Shown here piece by piece: positions 20,825-28,745 of a stretch of 64,000 bases of DNA. Numbering within the stretch: the stretch's first letter is position 1; the number at the start of each line of letters is the position of its first letter. Source of the stretch: Streptomyces sp. WAC 04229 (lineage in GTDB: Bacteria > Actinomycetota > Actinomycetes > Streptomycetales > Streptomycetaceae); contig NZ_QHJH01000017.1 in the NCBI RefSeq assembly GCF_003947455.1, positions 1 through 64,000 on the forward strand, given 5' to 3'. The notes below the pieces were generated by a model. It saw only the letters and a list, made by a program, of their open reading frames with translations. It was not told the origin of the DNA and made no database searches. Both the position numbers and the translations under genes were made by a program.

Positions 20825-20878
20825 ACCCGCCTGGTGGACCCGTCAGGGGCCGTCCCGTCGCGGTCCCGGAACGGATTT

Positions 20879-20906
20879 TTGAGCAGGCCGGTCGGGGTGC
20901 TAAAGT
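20879..20906 (+). promoter_or_regulatory. Promoter of the tRNA-Ala gene
   Basis: TTGAGC and TAAAGT are separated by 16 bases, and the tRNA begins 15 bases after the -10 box. This resembles a principal-sigma promoter placed for a short leader. Confidence 0.6.
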
Positions 20907-20920
20907 TTCACTCGTTGCAA

Positions 20921-20994
20921 GGGCCTGTGGCGCAGTCTGGTAGCGCACCTCGTTCGCATCGAGGGGGTCTGGGGTTCAAATCCCCACAGGTCCA
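20921..20994 (+). tRNA. tRNA-Ala, anticodon CGC
   Basis: Full cloverleaf of 74 bases including the discriminator A. Acceptor arms GGGCCTG and CAGGTCC pair with G3:U70, the alanine identity element. The anticodon stem CCTCG/CGAGG holds the loop TTCGCAT, giving anticodon CGC for GCG codons. The T arm TGGGG/CCCCA has loop TTCAAAT. CCA is not encoded. A strong hairpin follows within a dozen bases. Confidence 0.98.
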
Positions 20995-21004
20995 CGCACA
21001 TTGT

Positions 21005-21045
21005 CGAAGGTCCCGCCCGGTCGTCACGACCGGGCGGGACCTTCG
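21005..21045 (+). terminator. Terminator hairpin after tRNA-Ala
   Basis: A perfect 19-bp stem with a three-base TCA loop (CGAAGGTCCCGCCCGGTCG and its complement). It lies ten bases after the tRNA, so it would end the short transcript. Confidence 0.92.
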
Positions 21046-21188
21046 TCGTTCCCCGGACCACCCGGGCGTGCCCGAGACGGATCCGTGATCGTCCGCCGCG
21101 CAACCCTCTCCCTCACCTGTGGGTCATCTGTGCGCGGTGTCACACCAGTGGCACCTTCCTGTCCTCACGGGAACGGAAGAGAAACACC

Positions 21189-22904
21189 ATGAGACTCAGC
21201 ACCCCGCACTCGCCCTTGGCGCGCGCGGCAGTGGCCGGGGTGGCCGCCGCCGGGCTCGCCGCGAGTGCCCTGGCCGGCGTCGCACACGCCGCGGACGACC
21301 AGGCACCGCTCCCCGTCACGCTCACCGGTCCCGACAAGGTGGACCTCGCGCTGGACGGGGCTGAGGGCGAGCCGGGGGAGCCGCAGATCCGGCTGGGGCT
21401 CACCGGCCCCGGGGAGTACGACCCCGACAGCGGCACCGAGCCGGAGCCGGTCCCCAACGACGGCTACAAGGTCACCATCGACGCCACGGCGCTGGGCGGC
21501 TTCGCCAAGGTCCGGCTGCCGCAGTGGTGCGAGGCGGACGGGCTCGTCGCCGTCTGCGAGGAGAACACCCTCTACCCCGGCGACTCGTACAACCCGAGCT
21601 GGTCCGTCCGCCTCGACCTCAAGGACACCGCCGAGGCCGGCGACTTCGGCAGGATCAAGGTGACCGGAGAGGGCGCGGGCCTGGCCTTCAACGAGCACAC
21701 CGTCGACGTGCTCGTCGGCGGGCCCGAACTGCTCAAGAAGAAGCTCCCCGCCGAACCCGAGGGCTTCCGGGCCGGCGACACCTACGAGGCCCCGCTCGGC
21801 TTCCGCAACGTCGGCAGCATGTCCGCCGACGGCGTCGTCCTGCGCTTCGGCGGCTCGCGCGGCCTGTCCTTCCCCGACGAGTACGACAACTGCTCGTACG
21901 CCGAGGAGAACAAGGACAACCTGATCCGCTATCAGAAGGTCGCCCTGTGCACCTTCGAAGGCGAGTTCCTGCCGGGCGCGGCCTACGACCTGAGCGAGCC
22001 GATCCGCGTGCGGACCGCGGACTTCGCGCTCGGCGACATCTTCCACTACGGCTTCGACGCGGTCGGCGCCAAGGAGGCCGGCGCGCTGAGGTCCGGCGCC
22101 GACTACCGGCAGGGCACCGGCCGGACGCTCACCCTCGAGCCGGCCGGGAGCGGTGACGCGTCCCACTACGCGAAGTACGCCGAGATCGACCTGCCCACCC
22201 GGAACACCTACGACCTCGACCTCACCGGTGCCCGCGTCGCGGGTGCCCAGGGGGAGACCGTCACCGTCGGCATCGGCCTGAGCAACCACGGTCCTGCCTG
22301 GATCGGGGCACTGCGCTCGGGAGGCGAGCCGCTGGGCTTCACCGTGCAGATCCCGGAGGGCGCGAGCGTCGTGGACAGCCCCTGTCGTCCCGTCAACGAC
22401 CGGACTCCGTCGCAGTACCGCTGCTGGGCCGACACCCCGTTCCTGGAGGACGACCGGCGCGACTACAGCTTCAAGCTGCGTATCGACAAGGTCGTCGAAG
22501 GCGCCAAAGGCAAGATCTCGCTGCCGGAATGGGACGACCCCCGTGAGGGTGACCCGTCCAACGACACCGGCTGGATCGTGCTGAACGGCACCGGCGACGA
22601 GGAGACGCCGGGCGACACCGGCGGCACCACGGGCGGTACCGGCAGCACCGGAGGCGCGGGTTCCACGGGCGGTACCGGGACGGCCGGCGGCTCCGGTTCC
22701 GCCGGGGGCACCGGCACCACGGGCGGCTCCGCGAGCACCGGCGCTACGACCGGTGGCCAGTCGCCCCAGGGCGGAGACGGCGGCCTGCTGGCCTCCACGG
22801 GCTCCCCGGCCCTGCTCGCCTCGGCCGGAGCGGCGCTGGCACTCGCCGCCGGCGGCGTCCTGTTCGCCGTCGCCCGCCGCCGCAGGGCGGCCGGCGTCCG
22901 CTGA
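21189..22904 (+). CDS. Surface protein with LAxTG sortase signal
   Basis: Secreted protein of 571 residues likely fixed to the wall by a class E sortase. A signal peptide (residues 1-33, ending AHA) precedes a large beta-rich, Ig-like ectodomain with several cysteines. A Gly/Thr/Ser-rich stalk with repeated TGGTG units (about 470-525) comes next. The end has the wall-sorting layout: LASTG at 534-538, a hydrophobic segment (LLASAGAALALAAGGVLFAV) and the basic tail ARRRRAAGVR. LAxTG is the pattern used by Streptomyces class E sortases, for example for long chaplins. The adhesive or other role of the ectodomain is unknown. The ATG has an AGAGAAAC leader; the promoter lies after the tRNA terminator. 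Confidence 0.88.
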   Translation: MRLSTPHSPLARAAVAGVAAAGLAASALAGVAHAADDQAPLPVTLTGPDKVDLALDGAEGEPGEPQIRLGLTGPGEYDPDSGTEPEPVPNDGYKVTIDATALGGFAKVRLPQWCEADGLVAVCEENTLYPGDSYNPSWSVRLDLKDTAEAGDFGRIKVTGEGAGLAFNEHTVDVLVGGPELLKKKLPAEPEGFRAGDTYEAPLGFRNVGSMSADGVVLRFGGSRGLSFPDEYDNCSYAEENKDNLIRYQKVALCTFEGEFLPGAAYDLSEPIRVRTADFALGDIFHYGFDAVGAKEAGALRSGADYRQGTGRTLTLEPAGSGDASHYAKYAEIDLPTRNTYDLDLTGARVAGAQGETVTVGIGLSNHGPAWIGALRSGGEPLGFTVQIPEGASVVDSPCRPVNDRTPSQYRCWADTPFLEDDRRDYSFKLRIDKVVEGAKGKISLPEWDDPREGDPSNDTGWIVLNGTGDEETPGDTGGTTGGTGSTGGAGSTGGTGTAGGSGSAGGTGTTGGSASTGATTGGQSPQGGDGGLLASTGSPALLASAGAALALAAGGVLFAVARRRRAAGVR

Positions 22905-22908
22905 CGGC

Positions 22909-23394
22909 CTAGGGGGCCTGGAGAGCCTTCGCGTAGCAGAGGCTCTCCTCGTGGAAGCGGTAGTAGCCGAACTTCGTGCACGGCTCGTACCCGCTGGACA
23001 GGTAGAGGGCCACGGCCTCCGGCTGCTTCGTGCCCGTCTCCAGCACCATCCGGGTCCGGCCCGCCGCACGGGCGTCCTCCTCCAGGGCGGCCAGGATGCG
23101 GCGGGCCACCCCGCGGCCACGCACCTGTTCTATGACGAACATCCGCTTCAGCTCGGCGTCCCCGTCGAGGTTCCCCTCGTCGTTGGCGTCCTGGCCGCGC
23201 CAGCCGCCCGAGGCGACCGGGACACCGCTCTCGTCGTACGCGACCAGGTAGAGGCCGTTCGGTGGCGCGAAGTCCGAGGCGTCCAGATGCGTGGCGTCGC
23301 CGCCGTCGCCGTAGCGGAGGTCGTACTCGGCCTGGACCTCGTCGTTGAGCTTGACGGCGTCGGGGTGGTCGAAGGCGACCCGGCGAATGTTCAT
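22909..23394 (-). CDS. GNAT family N-acetyltransferase
   Basis: Acetyltransferase of 161 residues. The acetyl-CoA site is visible as LKRMFVIEQVRGRGVARRIL, with the P-loop-like RGRGVA, followed by MVLETGTKQPEAVALYLSSGY. A Tyr-rich end (KFGYYRFHEESLCYAKAL) completes the fold. The substrate is unknown. It converges on the surface protein gene, with only four bases between the stops. Confidence 0.9.
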   Translation of the reverse strand: MNIRRVAFDHPDAVKLNDEVQAEYDLRYGDGGDATHLDASDFAPPNGLYLVAYDESGVPVASGGWRGQDANDEGNLDGDAELKRMFVIEQVRGRGVARRILAALEEDARAAGRTRMVLETGTKQPEAVALYLSSGYEPCTKFGYYRFHEESLCYAKALQAP

Positions 23395-23463
23395 GCTACC
23401 TACCGTATATTAATGCGAGATCCGGGATCGGGGCACCGTCCAGTGTGCCGGTATCGTGCCCTG

Positions 23464-24267
23464 GTGCTCACCGTGACCTCCGTGAATGTGAACGGTCTGC
23501 GCGCCGCCGCGAAGAAGGGCTTCGTGGAGTGGCTCGCCGACACCACCGCCGACGTGCTGTGCCTCCAGGAGGTGCGGGCCGAGCCCCAGCAGCTGCCCGA
23601 GCACGTCCGTACGCCCGACGGCTGGCACGTCACGCACGCGCCGGCCGCCGCCAAGGGCCGGGCCGGCGTCTCCCTCTACACCCGCCGCGAGCCCGACGCC
23701 GTCCGCGTCGGCTTCGGCTCGGCCGAGTTCGACGGCAGCGGCCGCTACGTCGAGGCCGACCTGCCCGGTGTGACGGTCGCCTCCCTCTACCTCCCCTCCG
23801 GCGAGGTCGGCACCGAGCGCCAGGACGAGAAGGTCCGCTTCATGGGCGAGTTCCTCGCCTACCTCAAGGAACTGCGCGAGCGCGCCGCCGCCGAGGGCCG
23901 CGAGGTCGTCGTCTGCGGCGACTGGAACATCGCCCACCGCGAGGCCGACCTGAAGAACTGGCGCGCGAACAAGAAGAACTCGGGCTTCCTGCCGGAGGAA
24001 CGGGACTGGCTGAGCCGCGTCCTCGACCCGGCGGAGGGCGGCTACGTGGACGTCGTGCGCGCCCTGCACCCGGACGCCGAGGGGCCGTACTCGTGGTGGT
24101 CGTACCGGGGGCGGGCCTTCGAGAATGATGCCGGGTGGAGGATAGACCTCGCCGTGGCGACTCCTGGGCTCGCCCGACGCGCGGTCAAGGGGTACGTGGA
24201 GCGGGCTGCCAGCTACCAGGAACGCTGGTCGGATCACGCTCCGGTTACGACAGTCTTCAATCTCTGA
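23464..24267 (+). CDS. xthA: Exodeoxyribonuclease III
   Basis: Mg-dependent AP endonuclease and 3' exonuclease of base-excision repair. The 267-residue enzyme has all metal and catalytic motifs of the ExoIII/APE1 family: VTSVNVNGLRA, CLQEVRAE (metal-binding Glu), VCGDWNIAHREADLKNW and the terminal WSDHAPVTTVF with the catalytic Asp-His. GTG giving MLTVTSVNVNG is chosen; the open frame extends far upstream through the GNAT gene but has no similarity there. It is divergent from the GNAT gene across about 70 bases. Confidence 0.95.
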   Translation: MLTVTSVNVNGLRAAAKKGFVEWLADTTADVLCLQEVRAEPQQLPEHVRTPDGWHVTHAPAAAKGRAGVSLYTRREPDAVRVGFGSAEFDGSGRYVEADLPGVTVASLYLPSGEVGTERQDEKVRFMGEFLAYLKELRERAAAEGREVVVCGDWNIAHREADLKNWRANKKNSGFLPEERDWLSRVLDPAEGGYVDVVRALHPDAEGPYSWWSYRGRAFENDAGWRIDLAVATPGLARRAVKGYVERAASYQERWSDHAPVTTVFNL

Positions 24268-24329
24268 GGAGAAGCATGGCGGGACGAGCCGATCCGGCGA
24301 ATCCCGCCACGTTGCGTTGCCGCGGTCGA

Positions 24330-25643
24330 TCAGATGGAAGGCGGTCCCGTGATGGTGAAGGTCAGTCGCGAAGTGTCCGGTCCGGAAAGTCGTTCTGGCC
24401 CGCCGCCTGACCGCCCCTTGGCCACGGTTACGCGAACCCCGTGGCTGAGGAGCAGTTCGCGGCTGACCTCTCCCGCTGCGGGGTATGCCTTGCGGTAACT
24501 GTCAGTGGTGTACTCGTCCAGCCAGCTGGCACGGATAGCGGCAGGGGCGCTGCAGGTCGTGCCGCGTGCCGACGCGCGGCACACGTAGTCCCCGTACTCG
24601 TACGCCTTTCTCGTGGCGAAGTACATGCGGCCACCGCACCCTGCGCAGTGTGCGATTCCGATCAGCAGAGAGGTCTTGTTGCGTCTGGGATGGCGCCCCT
24701 TCGAGCGCGCGTCGAGGGCACCTTGCAGGGTATGGAACTCCTCCTCGGTGAGTAGCGGAAGCCCAATCAGCACGGGTGAACCGTCAGAGCTACGGACTGA
24801 TTCGCCTTTGTGGACTCGATGGCCCATCAGCGCCGGAGTCCGGAGGATTTTGGAGAGGCTGCCGGCTGTCCACCGAAAGCGTTCGAAGTGGCGTCCGTGG
24901 CGTCTGCCACCCGTGGGACGTCCCTGGAGCTGTGCATGTCGATCTCGCGGTACTGGAATGCCCGCATCCTCGAGCTTGCGTGCCAGTGCGACCAGGGAAA
25001 GTCCCGAACGCACGCCGTTCACGATGGTACGGACGACGTCGGCTGTCCCTGGGTCAGGGGCGAGGCACCATCCGACGCCAGAGGGGTGGGGAGCCTTCTT
25101 GTATCCGAAGGGAATCAGGCCTCCGCCGTACCTTCCAGTCGCGCGGAGTGCCTCGTGTGCACTGGTGAGCCGGACGGAGATGGTGCGAGCCTCCTGCTCA
25201 GCGGCGTAGGCGAGCCCCATGCAGCGGAGGATGACGTTGCTCCCGGCCTGTGGCGGAACGACGAGGGGGTGTGCGGTCTCGGGCAGCCCGAAGACGAGAG
25301 TGATCTGTTGTTGCTGCCCCCACTCGATCAGTTGAGACATGTGGACGACGGACCGCACGGCTCGATCCACGTGCGCCCACACGATGGCCTCGTACTCGGC
25401 GGAGCGGTGGAGCCAGGGTGCGAGGGACGGCCGCTCGAACGGAGATGACTTGTGGGCTGATACTCCGAGGTCGGCGGCTTCTGCGATGAGCGTCAACCCC
25501 AGGTGCTCGGCGCACGATTGGATCGCGGCTCGTTGCCTGCCGGGCGATGTGGTCACACCGGTGACGTTGCTGAGACGCACCACGCCGAGCGCTCGCGCTG
25601 ATCGGCTAGGAGGTGGGATGGGCAGGGGACTACGCTCGGACAT
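24330..25643 (-). CDS. Serine recombinase, orphan integrase-like
   Basis: Site-specific serine recombinase of 437 residues. An N-terminal resolvase-type domain has the likely nucleophile Ser25 in VVRLSNVT and VWAHVDRAVRS. It is followed by a recombinase domain (GLIPFGYKKAPHP) and a zinc ribbon (CAGCGGRMYF with a second Cys pair near CRASARGTTC). This is the order of large serine integrases, though it is short for one and lacks a long coiled-coil end. AAGGAG before the ATG supports the start. GC content and third-position bias are visibly lower than in the neighbours, a sign of transfer. No excisionase, replication or cargo gene lies beside it, so it is either a lone remnant or a minimal element. 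Confidence 0.88.
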   Translation of the reverse strand: MSERSPLPIPPPSRSARALGVVRLSNVTGVTTSPGRQRAAIQSCAEHLGLTLIAEAADLGVSAHKSSPFERPSLAPWLHRSAEYEAIVWAHVDRAVRSVVHMSQLIEWGQQQQITLVFGLPETAHPLVVPPQAGSNVILRCMGLAYAAEQEARTISVRLTSAHEALRATGRYGGGLIPFGYKKAPHPSGVGWCLAPDPGTADVVRTIVNGVRSGLSLVALARKLEDAGIPVPRDRHAQLQGRPTGGRRHGRHFERFRWTAGSLSKILRTPALMGHRVHKGESVRSSDGSPVLIGLPLLTEEEFHTLQGALDARSKGRHPRRNKTSLLIGIAHCAGCGGRMYFATRKAYEYGDYVCRASARGTTCSAPAAIRASWLDEYTTDSYRKAYPAAGEVSRELLLSHGVRVTVAKGRSGGGPERLSGPDTSRLTFTITGPPSI

Positions 25644-25779
25644 GTCGACGCTCCTTGACAGGGTCGGCCGTACCCCGGGGCTGGTCGCACAGCCGCCGGG
25701 GCCTTTCGATCTCACTGTCGGAGCGGGAACTGACTTGCGTTACCGGTTTCCTGATAAGTAGCCCGATGGGGTGAACGGG

Positions 25780-26433
25780 TCAGGAAGGTCCCGCCCGCTT
25801 CCGGGTCCGTCGGTCCAGGGCCAGGGAGAGTTCCGCCTCCACCACGCTGCGGGCCAGGGGGCGCAGGCGGTGGAGGTCCTGTTCGGGGGCGTGGCGGAGG
25901 ATCAGGGCGGTGAAGAGTTCGGCGAGGGCGTCGGCGTGTTCGCGGACGCGGGCGCCGGCCTGGAGGACCTCGGCGAGCGGGATGCCCTCGCGGACCAGGG
26001 CCGAGGAGACCTCCAGCAGGCTGTGGCTGATGTGGACGAGTTCGTCGCCGTCGGCGCCCAGGTAGCCGAGGTCCATCGCGGCGGCCAGGTTCTCGGGGGT
26101 GACCTCGCCCTCGAAGCGGGCGGCGAGTTCCTCGGGGGTCAGGCGGACCGGGGTCTCCTCGGTGGGCTCGCCGAGGCCGAGGAGGTCGCCGACGTCGCGG
26201 CCGTGGTCGAAGGCGTCGGCGAGTTCCGCGATGCCGTTCAGGGTGTGGCCGCGTTCCAGGAGTGCCGCGATGGTGCGCAGGCGGGCGAGGTGGTGGTCGT
26301 CGTACCAGGCTATGCGGCCCTCGCGGCGGGGTGGCGGGATCAGTTTGCGTTCGCGGTAGAAGCGCAGGGTGCGCACCGTGATGCCGGCCAGCCCGGCCAG
26401 TTCCTCCATGCGGTATTCACGCTTCTCGGTCAC
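25780..26433 (-). CDS. MerR family transcriptional regulator
   Basis: DNA-binding regulator of 217 residues with an N-terminal winged HTH typical of MerR: YRMEELAGLAGITVRTLRFYRERKLIPPPRREGR, with positions about 7-40 forming the recognition unit. The longer-than-usual C-terminal part is helical and lacks metal-binding Cys, so it probably senses an organic ligand. It is divergent from the flavoprotein gene; an 11-base dyad (TACCG-C-CGGTA, 26452-26462) lies between them and could be an operator. Confidence 0.92.
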   Translation of the reverse strand: MTEKREYRMEELAGLAGITVRTLRFYRERKLIPPPRREGRIAWYDDHHLARLRTIAALLERGHTLNGIAELADAFDHGRDVGDLLGLGEPTEETPVRLTPEELAARFEGEVTPENLAAAMDLGYLGADGDELVHISHSLLEVSSALVREGIPLAEVLQAGARVREHADALAELFTALILRHAPEQDLHRLRPLARSVVEAELSLALDRRTRKRAGPS

Positions 26434-26575
26434 GTCACCGACCTTAAGTCGTACCGCCGGTAACTTTCCTTCGCGCGACCCCTACCCATCAGTACGGAGC
26501 TGTTCTACGCTCCCATTGCGCCAGTGTTCACTGGCATGGTTCCAGATGGTCCAGGCTAAGCGTGGAGGCTCCGGG

Positions 26576-27922
26576 ATGGCCGAGCACGAGCAGGTTCAGG
26601 AACACGTACGGGTGGCGGTGATCGGGTCCGGCTTCGGCGGGCTCGGGGCCGCCGTGCGGCTGCGGCGCGAAGGGATCACGGACTTCGTCGTGCTGGAGCG
26701 GGCGGGGAGCGTCGGGGGGACCTGGCGCGACAACAGTTATCCCGGCTGCGCCTGCGACGTACCGTCCCACCTGTACTCCTTCTCCTTCGCGCCCAACCCC
26801 GAGTGGCCGCGCACCTTCTCCGGGCAGGAGCACATCCGCGCCTACCTGGAGCACGTCACCGACACCTTCGGGCTCCGTCCCCACCTCCGCTTCGACTCGG
26901 AGGTGAAGCGGATGGCGTGGGACACCGAGCAGCTGCGGTGGGAGATCGAGACGGCGAGCGGGAACCTCACCGCCGACGTCGTCGTGTCCGCGACCGGGCC
27001 GCTGTCCGACCCCAAGGTCCCGGACATCCCGGGTCTCGACTCCTTCCCGGGCAAGGTCTTCCACTCCGCCCGCTGGGACCACGACCACGACCTCACCGGC
27101 AAGCGCGTCGCCATGATCGGCACCGGCGCCTCCGCCATCCAGATCGTGCCGGCCGTCCAGCCGAAGGCCGGCCGCCTCACCCTCTTCCAGCGCACCCCGG
27201 CCTGGGTGATGCCCCGCATGGACCGGGCGATCAGCGGCGCCGAGCGCGCCCTGCACCGGGCGGTGCCCGCCACCACCAAGGTGCGGCGCGGGCTGCTGTG
27301 GGGCATCCGGGAACTCCAGGTGCAGGCCTTCACCAAGCACCCCGACGAGCTGGGCTTCATCGAGAAGATCGCCAAGCGCAACATGGGCGCCGCGATCAAG
27401 GACCCGGAGCTGCGCGCCAAGCTGACCCCCGACTACCGCATCGGCTGCAAGCGGATCCTGCTGTCGAGCAGCTACTACCCGGCGCTCGCCCAGCCCAACG
27501 TCGACGTGGTCGCCGCCGGACTCAGCGAGGTGCGCGGGTCCACCCTCGTCGGCGCCGACGGCACCGAGGCCGAGGCCGACGTGATCATCTTCGGCACCGG
27601 CTTCCACGTGACCGACTTGCCCATCGCCGAGCGGGTCGTGGGCGCGGACGGGCGGACCCTCGCCGAGACCTGGAAGGGCGGCATGGAGGCGCTGCGCGGT
27701 GCCTCGGCGGCGGGCTTCCCCAACTTCATGACGGTCATCGGGCCCAACACCGGCCTGGGGAACTCGTCCATGATCCTGATGATCGAGTCCCAGCTGAACT
27801 ACATGGCCGACTACCTGCGCCAGATCGACGTCCTCGGCGGCCGCACCGCGCTCGACGCCCGCCCGGGACCCCAGGGACCCCCGGCGCCCCCGTCGCCATC
27901 ACCGTACGACCGCAGGAGCTGA
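26576..27922 (+). CDS. Baeyer-Villiger-type flavin monooxygenase, C-terminus shortened
   Basis: FAD- and NADPH-dependent monooxygenase of 448 residues. Two Rossmann motifs are present (GSGFGGLG near the start, GTGASA near residue 182), with the BVMO fingerprint FPGKVFHSARWD between them. GGTWRDNSYPGCACDVPSHLY is also typical. Homologues I know run about 490-500 residues and end with a conserved Trp/Tyr-rich block. Here the similarity stops at GGRTALDARP and a Pro/Ser-rich tail (GPQGPPAPPSPSPYDRRS) follows, seven bases before tlyA. This looks like a deletion fusion, so activity is uncertain. ATG with GGAGG upstream. Confidence 0.88.
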   Translation: MAEHEQVQEHVRVAVIGSGFGGLGAAVRLRREGITDFVVLERAGSVGGTWRDNSYPGCACDVPSHLYSFSFAPNPEWPRTFSGQEHIRAYLEHVTDTFGLRPHLRFDSEVKRMAWDTEQLRWEIETASGNLTADVVVSATGPLSDPKVPDIPGLDSFPGKVFHSARWDHDHDLTGKRVAMIGTGASAIQIVPAVQPKAGRLTLFQRTPAWVMPRMDRAISGAERALHRAVPATTKVRRGLLWGIRELQVQAFTKHPDELGFIEKIAKRNMGAAIKDPELRAKLTPDYRIGCKRILLSSSYYPALAQPNVDVVAAGLSEVRGSTLVGADGTEAEADVIIFGTGFHVTDLPIAERVVGADGRTLAETWKGGMEALRGASAAGFPNFMTVIGPNTGLGNSSMILMIESQLNYMADYLRQIDVLGGRTALDARPGPQGPPAPPSPSPYDRRS

Positions 27923-27929
27923 ACCGAAC

Positions 27930-28745
27930 GTGGCAGGAGTCGCACGCCGCCGTCTCGACGCGGAGCTGGTCCGCCGCAGACTGGCGCGCTCGCGCGAGCA
28001 CGCCAGCCAGCTGATCGCCGCCGGGCGGGTCTCCGTCGGCAAGACCGTCGCGACCAAGCCCGCCACGCAGGTGGAGACGGCCGCCGCGATCGTGGTCAGC
28101 GACGACGACGGCGATCCCGACTACGTCTCGCGCGGCGGCCACAAGCTCGCCGGCGCCCTCGCGGCGTTCGGGCCGCGGGGCCTCGCCGTCGAGGGACGCC
28201 GGGCGCTGGACGCCGGCGCCTCCACCGGCGGCTTCACCGACGTACTGCTGCGGGCGGGCGCCGCGCACGTCGTCGCCGTGGACGTGGGATACGGACAACT
28301 CGCCTGGAGCCTCCGGCAGGATGAACGCGTCACCGTCAAGGACCGTACGAACGTACGCGAGTTGACGCTCGAAGCGATCGATGGGGAGCCCGTGGATCTT
28401 GTCGTGGGGGATCTGTCCTTCATCCCGCTCGGACTGGTGCTGCCCGCCCTGGCGCGGTGCACCCGGCCGGACGCCGACCTGGTGATGATGGTGAAGCCGC
28501 AGTTCGAGGTGGGCAAGGAGCGGCTGGGCAGCGGGGGAGTGGTACGCAGTGCGCAGCTGCGGGCCGAGGCCGTGCGGGGAGTCGCCCACAAGGCCTGGGA
28601 ACTGGGGCTCGGTGTGAAGGGGGTCACCGCCAGTCCGCTGCCGGGTCCCTCCGGGAACGTCGAGTACTTTCTGTGGCTGCGGGCCGGGGCCGGCGCACTG
28701 GACCCGGCCGACGTTGACCGTGCAGTGGCGGAGGGGCCGCGTTGA
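27930..28745 (+). CDS. tlyA: TlyA family rRNA methyltransferase (S4 + FtsJ domains)
   Basis: 2'-O-methyltransferase family that modifies 16S and 23S rRNA and conditions sensitivity to capreomycin in mycobacteria. The 271-residue protein has an N-terminal S4 RNA-binding domain (RLDAELVRRRLARSREHA) and an FtsJ-like domain with the SAM motif ALDAGASTGGFTDVLLRAGA, plus LVVGDLSFIPL and VKPQFEVGKE. GTG start. Its stop overlaps the nadK start (TTGA), forming a tlyA-nadK-recN string conserved across Actinobacteria. Confidence 0.95.
   Translation: MAGVARRRLDAELVRRRLARSREHASQLIAAGRVSVGKTVATKPATQVETAAAIVVSDDDGDPDYVSRGGHKLAGALAAFGPRGLAVEGRRALDAGASTGGFTDVLLRAGAAHVVAVDVGYGQLAWSLRQDERVTVKDRTNVRELTLEAIDGEPVDLVVGDLSFIPLGLVLPALARCTRPDADLVMMVKPQFEVGKERLGSGGVVRSAQLRAEAVRGVAHKAWELGLGVKGVTASPLPGPSGNVEYFLWLRAGAGALDPADVDRAVAEGPR

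Noticed and set aside
22600..22760. CRISPR or other array from the GGCGGTACCGG-like repeats
   Set aside because: They are codons of the TGG-rich stalk of the surface protein, irregular in length, with no spacers.
24312..25745. TTGCGTTGCCG and TTGCGTTACCG as attL/attR of the recombinase
   Set aside because: Only 10 of 11 bases match and nothing extends the similarity, so chance is not excluded; mentioned in the finding but not called as a site.
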